In this document: piece after piece, positions 58,672 to 64,000 of the stretch
Position numbering within the stretch: the stretch's first letter is position 1
Layout: every line of letters starts with the position of its first letter
Source: Prunus persica
Lineage: Eukaryota > Streptophyta > Magnoliopsida > Rosales > Rosaceae
DNA: 64,000 nt
Assembly: GCF_000346465.2 (NCBI RefSeq)
Contig: NC_034013.1
Span: forward strand, 253,373 to 317,372
Direction: 5' to 3'
The notes under the pieces: generated by a model
The model's database searches: none
What the model was told of the DNA's origin: nothing
The model's input: the letters and a program-made list of their open reading frames with translations, nothing else
Translations under genes and position numbers: made by a program

Positions 58672-58873
58672 AAAAAGAAAAAAAATGGATAGTTGTATTC
58701 TATAAAAGTAGGATTTATTATCTAATTTTTCTTTTAATTTTAATTTTTTCAATACAAAAAGTGTGAATTTACCATATTATCCTCATTTAATTAATAATTT
58801 CAATTCTTAATGCTTGTATTAACCAAAAGTATTTTCTTTAACTATTCTTTGCCTTTTGCTTTATATATATAGA
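58672..58873 (-). mobile_element. Truncated Helitron, same family as 9859-10146
   Basis: About 200 bases match the 5' half of the Helitron in copia element 1. They include the minus-strand terminus TCTATATATATAAAGC at 58873 and the shared block tgtgaatttaccatattatc. The 3' hairpin and CTAG end were not found, so it is a truncated copy. Confidence 0.65.
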
Positions 58874-60762
58874 TAAATCGAATTCAAAATTTATAAAAGG
58901 AACCATTTTTATAAGTTTAATTATTTACTTCCAATATATCTAAATATAAATAAGTTAAAGAAAAAAAAAATTCTGAAATATGAAATATGAGGGCAATTTT
59001 GGGTACCCCAAAAAACTCATTCTGATCCATCCCTACCCAACCCTCCCTCCTCCCTCCGGAATTCAATTCCCAGGAATTAGACTCTTGATTTTATGTGGGG
59101 CCCGCTTTGCCTTTGTTTCCCATTATGCCAATAAACAAAGGGGTAATCCGGAATGTGAAGGACTCGCATTCCAGTCCCACCCTACGTAAGTAAACATGCC
59201 TTTATTGTCGTTTGTACATTGGTCTAGCTGATTGCCTGTTTCAAGGCTGTTACGCCCCTGCATTGAAGGATCTTGTGTGTTCTGTTATACTTTCTAGGTT
59301 AGTTTAAATGAGGCTTTTCCTTCCATCAAAAGAAAGGGGAAAACAAAAAGGCTAATATCAGTAACTACACACTTTTTCGGTATATAAATAATTCTATCGA
59401 CCAGAAATTACACAAGTACAGGGCATGTAAGTCAGAGAACAGTCAGGACTGGAAACTTCTGTAGACAAAATGTCATCTTAAGCATTATAACAAGCCAACC
59501 AAACTAACGCACAATGTAAACAGAATCTTGAAATACCTTTTTTGTTTTTTTTTGGGGGGGGGGGGGGGGGGGGGGGGGGCCCCCTTTTCCCTTTTCTCAA
59601 TTTCCCACACAAAAAGTTGCAACAGAAATAAAAAAGATAACATCATAATAACACATGAAGGGATTCTTTTATACAAAATCTTTGATCTAAACAATATGGC
59701 AAGAAAAAAAAAAGGGAAATAAAGGCATGATGATCATTCAAGTTCAGCATATAATGCAATGGAATATATTACCTGTCTCCAAATGCTCACTATTTTTCTT
59801 TCATTTGAACTACAAGGCAAATATAAACCAAGGTGATATGTTCAAAGTCACTATTTTTCTACATGATGTATAAAAACAGATAAAAAAATCAATGGAAAAA
59901 CAATAACAAAATATCCACCTTAAATGCGTTACTGGAATGTATTCCAGAGCCTAATAGTATTATTGCACAGCAAAGAGTGAAGTTCTTTCAACATTAGCTG
60001 CCCCATCCGAGAGCATGACCACAAACCCGGAAGTCATGAATCATAACGGACTTATCTTTTTCCCTCTACACCTTCCAGTAGAGAATTCTAACATTTGCAA
60101 TTCAATATACTATATGTAATCTTAAGGCATGTTTATACTAATTTCTTGCAGGGGCACAAAACCAATCACTGTCTCACTTCTCCTACCTATGGCCCTGGCA
60201 GATACTGGTTACTTAACAATCCTGGCAAACATTCATCTAAGTTTCTGGGTTCTTCAATTGCTTGGGAATTAAATTACCACAACTGAATGTAGTATTTAAT
60301 GCATAAGATTTTGTAAGAGAGCACCTTAGTGTATCTATATACTGAGTACTCATGATTTTGCAATTGACTTACAATCCAAATTAATCTTCAATCTTAAATC
60401 ATCATGTTCCTTTGACCTAGCGAGTTGCATTTGTCTTTGCATGACCAGAAAACGTGGAAAGGGATACTGAATTCTTTAAGAAACAGCATGCAGTATGGAA
60501 TGTGTAAGCAATATGGAATCAGAGCCCCACCTAAAAACAATCACATGAAAAGCAAAATTATTAAGAAACTGGTGAAAGATCAGTGAATAACTTGTTTCTA
60601 TAAATAAAAGTAAGAAGACCCTGAGGGGCAAACCCTAGCTGCCACAGGAACAGCTAGAGGCAAGCTCTAGCTGCACCCTGAACTTGCCTTCATAAGTCAG
60701 TTGCATATAATCAGTATCATTTATTGGGGTTGCGAAAAATAGATGCTGATCTCATTAGGAAC
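58874..60762. other. Spacer and 3' flank of the sucrose-phosphatase gene
   Basis: Includes a G homopolymer (59554-59579) followed by five C, and AT-rich DNA. The last part probably contains the SPP 3' UTR. No other gene supported. Confidence 0.45.
59554..59579. repeat. G homopolymer (26 bases) followed by C5
   Basis: 26 consecutive G then ccccc; length is uncertain in any assembly. Confidence 0.85.
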
Positions 60763-63514
60763 CTAGAATACCCATCTTTCTGGTTCTTTAAGTTCTACAC
60801 CATCGAACCATGTTTGATGCATGTGCAGCCAAGTATAAGCATCCGGTACCTCTGACTAGAGAAGCCACAACAGATCATGAGTAAGACAATTACCACATTA
60901 AGATCTCTCCACGTTACCAAATTAACAAGGGACATGACTTTAAAAGGAAGGAAACACCCAGCTAAGGTTGTACCTTTGAACTCATCAGGACTGTAGTCAG
61001 AGAGCATTGCCGCTCATCATCTGCAACAATCAATCAATGTCTCATCAATACAAATCAGTGAAATAATGAATTTTTAGTTTAAATGACATAATGACAAAGA
61101 CAATATCCGTTATCTAAGGGGCATGGGGAATTCAAAATAACAATTCTATCATTCACGAATTTAGTTGCCCCTTAGATGAGAGTCCAATGAGAGGTTTCAA
61201 GGAAATGAGCTGAAAAGAAAAATTATTAATCTATTGGGACAGACAAAGGAACTCTGCCTACCTTCAGAACTAATAGAGCTCATACACAGGTTGAATAGCA
61301 AACACTTTTCATTATCTTTTTTCTCTCAGATATTTACCTATTGACTAGCCTCCATTTTTTATCTGTTGCAACAATTAGCCACCAGTTAAACTAATAGAAT
61401 ATGTATCACTTTTTCTCCATTCTTTGAATAAATCTACTTATTGTGCCAGAAAGGCAATCTCACCATTCAATTCCCACTTATCAAACTTCACAAGCCATGT
61501 GTCTGAGCCAATTTGAACTGAGGATAATCGATCCACCCATGTCCAAAACTGTTTTCCCTGCTTATCTCCATACGACTTTGCCATTGCATCCATGCACTGG
61601 TGGATAGGTAGCTCAACTCCCAAGGGATGGACAAAGATAGCCAATGGGTGCTAGAGAATTGGGGAAAAATAGCAAAACCAAAATGAGAAAGTAAGCAATC
61701 TACCAAAACACAACTGCAACAGCACCAAAATATTCTGTCAACTTCTACAAAGTACAGAAAGCCCCAAAAAAAGAAAGAGAAGAAACGATTAGCACTTCAA
61801 GATCTGATAATTCAACCAAATCTCTGAGACCAAAGCCTCCTCAGCTTTAGGTTAAGTGTAAGGGAAGCTGGGGTCGATCATAAGTGGAAGTGCAAATATT
61901 GTCTAGAAAAGAAAGTTTTTGGTGTATTCAGAATTGAAAGCTGTTGGGGAAACATAGCAAAATCCTTAACAGTGCAAATTTCATTCTCTAAAAGCAAAAG
62001 TCTTCAATATAAGTTGGCAAGCATAAAATGGTCGTGCAAAGATTCCAGTACTAAAGATTTAAATCAAAAACTCTAGAAAAGAAACCATATCCGAACTATC
62101 TGCGGTCATTCCCAGTCTAGGGTCATATTACTAGCTAATCAACTGCATTCATGGCTACTGGTCTAACCTTTCCTTTTTCACTTTTCGGTTTGGTCATTCA
62201 TCATTAATCACATTTTTTCACATACATTCATTAATCAGCACTAAATCTTCAACTCCTGCAGCATCAGGTATTACTACAGCATTGCAACCTTAATTGCACG
62301 TGACCAAGACACCCTGAGTATTCAAGACTAAAAATTTAGGTTGAAAGAATTCAGGTGCTTGGAGAATTAAAAGACCAAATGACACGTCAAGACTGTTTTT
62401 AAGTTTTGCATATAGAAGGAGAAAAAAACATTAGAAATGACACTTACAAAGACTGATTTCAAGTTTTGAAAATACTGCTCAGATTTCTCCACTTCTGCAC
62501 GCCGCCATCTCTCATAAAACAAATAGAACTTTACAACCTCATGTGCAGGACTAAAATTCTTCACTTTGCACTTTTGGAAATCTTTGAAATCTCTTGGAGA
62601 TACATTTGGACCCAGATGAAAATTTCCAATGGCTTGTATTATCCCAGCTGCACATCTCTCTGTTGCATGAAGTATATTGGAATTTCTGTGTGCATTTTCT
62701 GCATACCACTGCAACAATTCTTCTTTTGCATTACTGACCTGCGTGACGTTTGACATCATGACCATACAATTCAAATATTTTCCTTACGAATAATTTAAGA
62801 ATATTATTATCCAAACAAAACGAAATAGGCAATGTTTATAACTTACAGACCATCACACCATACACTTCAGGAAGACTGAATAGTTCGGCATCATTTCCAG
62901 AGTCACCACAAACCAGAATGTTGTAGGGAAGCTTCCCCTCAAGTTTGAATTTCTTCAACAAATATGCAAGAGCTTGCCCTTTGCCCGCCCCTTTTGGTAA
63001 AATGTCCAAAGCAATCCCACTGCTATAAATTATCTTCACATCTAACTGGCCAAATATATATGAAGATCAGAAACAGATATCACTGACATTGAGAAAAGAT
63101 GCATTCAAGTAGTAAAAGCCAGTCCACTTCCATTGAGGGATCCCTCAAATAAAATTATTTGAGGGGCACCCTTTAGGGTCCCCTAAGAATTTTTTTTCAA
63201 CAATCCAAACCATCTATTTTTTAAGTCTACATCCATTGATCATCCTTGCAAAAAATTAGACAAATTAGAAACCATTTCGACATCCAAATGTGTCCTACAA
63301 AATCAATGAATATGGTGCTTCAAGAAAATAGTAAAATTTCAATATTTCAATTGAGTGGTCAAATGATATTGGATTCAAGTGATTTTTTGTAGTAATGATC
63401 TTTGAATGAATATCTACAAAATAGATAGTTTGGATTAGTGAAATACAATACAAAGTAGGCCCTACAAGAGTGTCCCTCAAATAAGCTTATTTGAGTGATC
63501 CCTCAACTGAAGCT

Positions 63515-63552
<38 letters not shown>

Positions 63553-64000
63553 TTCTCTTATCCGGATGTCCGGATTGTTTAGCATGCGGACCTCAATGTT
63601 TCTTCAGTTTTCTCCTCTTATATATGCTGCCAAATCACAAGCCACTACACTGCTATATAAAAATATCCAGTCGGTGCTGTAGAAGTATACATCTTCAAAT
63701 CATTTTTTACAATGAAACACAACTGCAAACATTGGAATCCGCACACTAAACAATCCGGATGTCCGGATAAGAGAAAAATCCTATATATATCTATCTATTG
63801 AGTAGTATCAGTGAGAAATATAAGAAACAATTTTCAGTAAGAGTCTGCCAGTAGCACTTTAAAATGAAACTGTCAATGCTCTAGCCATGAGGTTTATAAA
63901 GAAAATAAAATGTACTCTTACCCCACGTTTCTCCAACCGTTGTGATAAAACATTCATTATCTCCGATGCCACAACCTTCTCTACATAAAAGCTAACCTTG
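60763..64000 (-). CDS. SPP: Sucrose-phosphatase, C-terminal part (gene runs off the right edge)
   Basis: HAD-superfamily phosphatase that removes phosphate from sucrose-6-phosphate, the last step of sucrose synthesis in the cytosol. Exons in window: 63922-64000 (open at the edge), 62851-63045, 62448-62738, 61464-61650, 60974-61020, 60763-60849; about 294 residues. Late HAD motifs are present: [20 protein letters not shown] and [20 protein letters not shown]. The SPP-specific C-terminal domain follows: [76 protein letters not shown], and the final TWLHMHQTW. Donor after GVM is ATG|gtctgt; donor gtgaga splits the codon before DDER. All phases fit. The catalytic N-terminus (DLDxT) lies beyond 64000. 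The intron 63046-63921 holds two MITE-like elements. Confidence 0.92.
63133..63506. mobile_element. MITE-like element in an SPP intron
   Basis: 374 bp. Both ends carry ttgaggga(t)c(c/a)ctcaaataa inverted with respect to each other, and each end is itself a small palindrome around ctcaaataa..ttatttgag. No target duplication could be fixed. Confidence 0.65.
63517..63548. repeat. (TA)n microsatellite between two MITE-like elements
   Basis: About 16 TA units between elements 63133-63506 and 63549-63781. Confidence 0.85.
63549..63781. mobile_element. MITE with perfect 31-bp inverted repeats in an SPP intron
   Basis: tttctcttatccggatgtcc... at 63552-63582 returns as a perfect inverted copy ending at 63776. 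Flanks are TA-rich (tatata on both sides), so the target duplication cannot be measured reliably. 233 bp, non-coding. Confidence 0.8.

Overview
This is a stretch of nuclear DNA from a flowering plant. The evidence is introns with GT..AG borders, genes found only in plants (PLATZ factor, GALS1-type galactan synthase, sucrose-phosphatase, a DUF547 leucine-zipper protein, a DUF4228 protein), AT-rich spacers and a dense mix of plant transposons. It is a eudicot; a woody Rosaceae-like genome is my best guess, but that is inference.

Seven host genes are visible, all on the minus strand: the 5' half of SKI3 (336-4664, running off the left edge), AP-1 adaptin sigma (20115-21705), a DUF547/leucine-zipper protein (22705-26198), a one-exon DUF4228 protein (37093-37761), a PLATZ zinc-binding factor (44613-45879), a GALS1-type glycosyltransferase (49250-51069) and the 3' part of sucrose-phosphatase (60763 to the right edge). 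Exon borders were placed by hand from reading frame and splice sites. Except for one join in the DUF547 gene, every junction keeps phase. The genes do not form a pathway; they are ordinary dispersed plant genes.

Transposons fill the spaces. Between SKI3 and AP1S lie two related Ty1/copia elements in opposite orientation (5762-11220 minus, 15045-19804 plus). Both lack gag. One LTR of the first carries a Helitron and a TIR element, and the TIR element itself carries a SINE. The leader of the second carries an hAT-type MITE. The block 28091-31856 holds two more hAT-type MITEs and a Mutator-like element (28731-30410) that carries part of an F-box/LRR gene. A 5'-truncated LINE lies at about 39680-41085. 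A region with degenerate repeat arrays (33300-35930) looks like old LTR-retrotransposon DNA.

The most striking object is at 53520-56866: a 3.35-kb element with about 230-bp terminal inverted repeats and a perfect 9-bp target duplication. Nearly all of its interior is degenerate plastid ycf2. It looks like a Pack-MULE whose cargo is chloroplast DNA instead of a nuclear gene fragment. I see no CRISPR, operon, rRNA or convincing tRNA gene. Transposon borders rest on inverted repeats and target duplications read by eye; identities were not computed.
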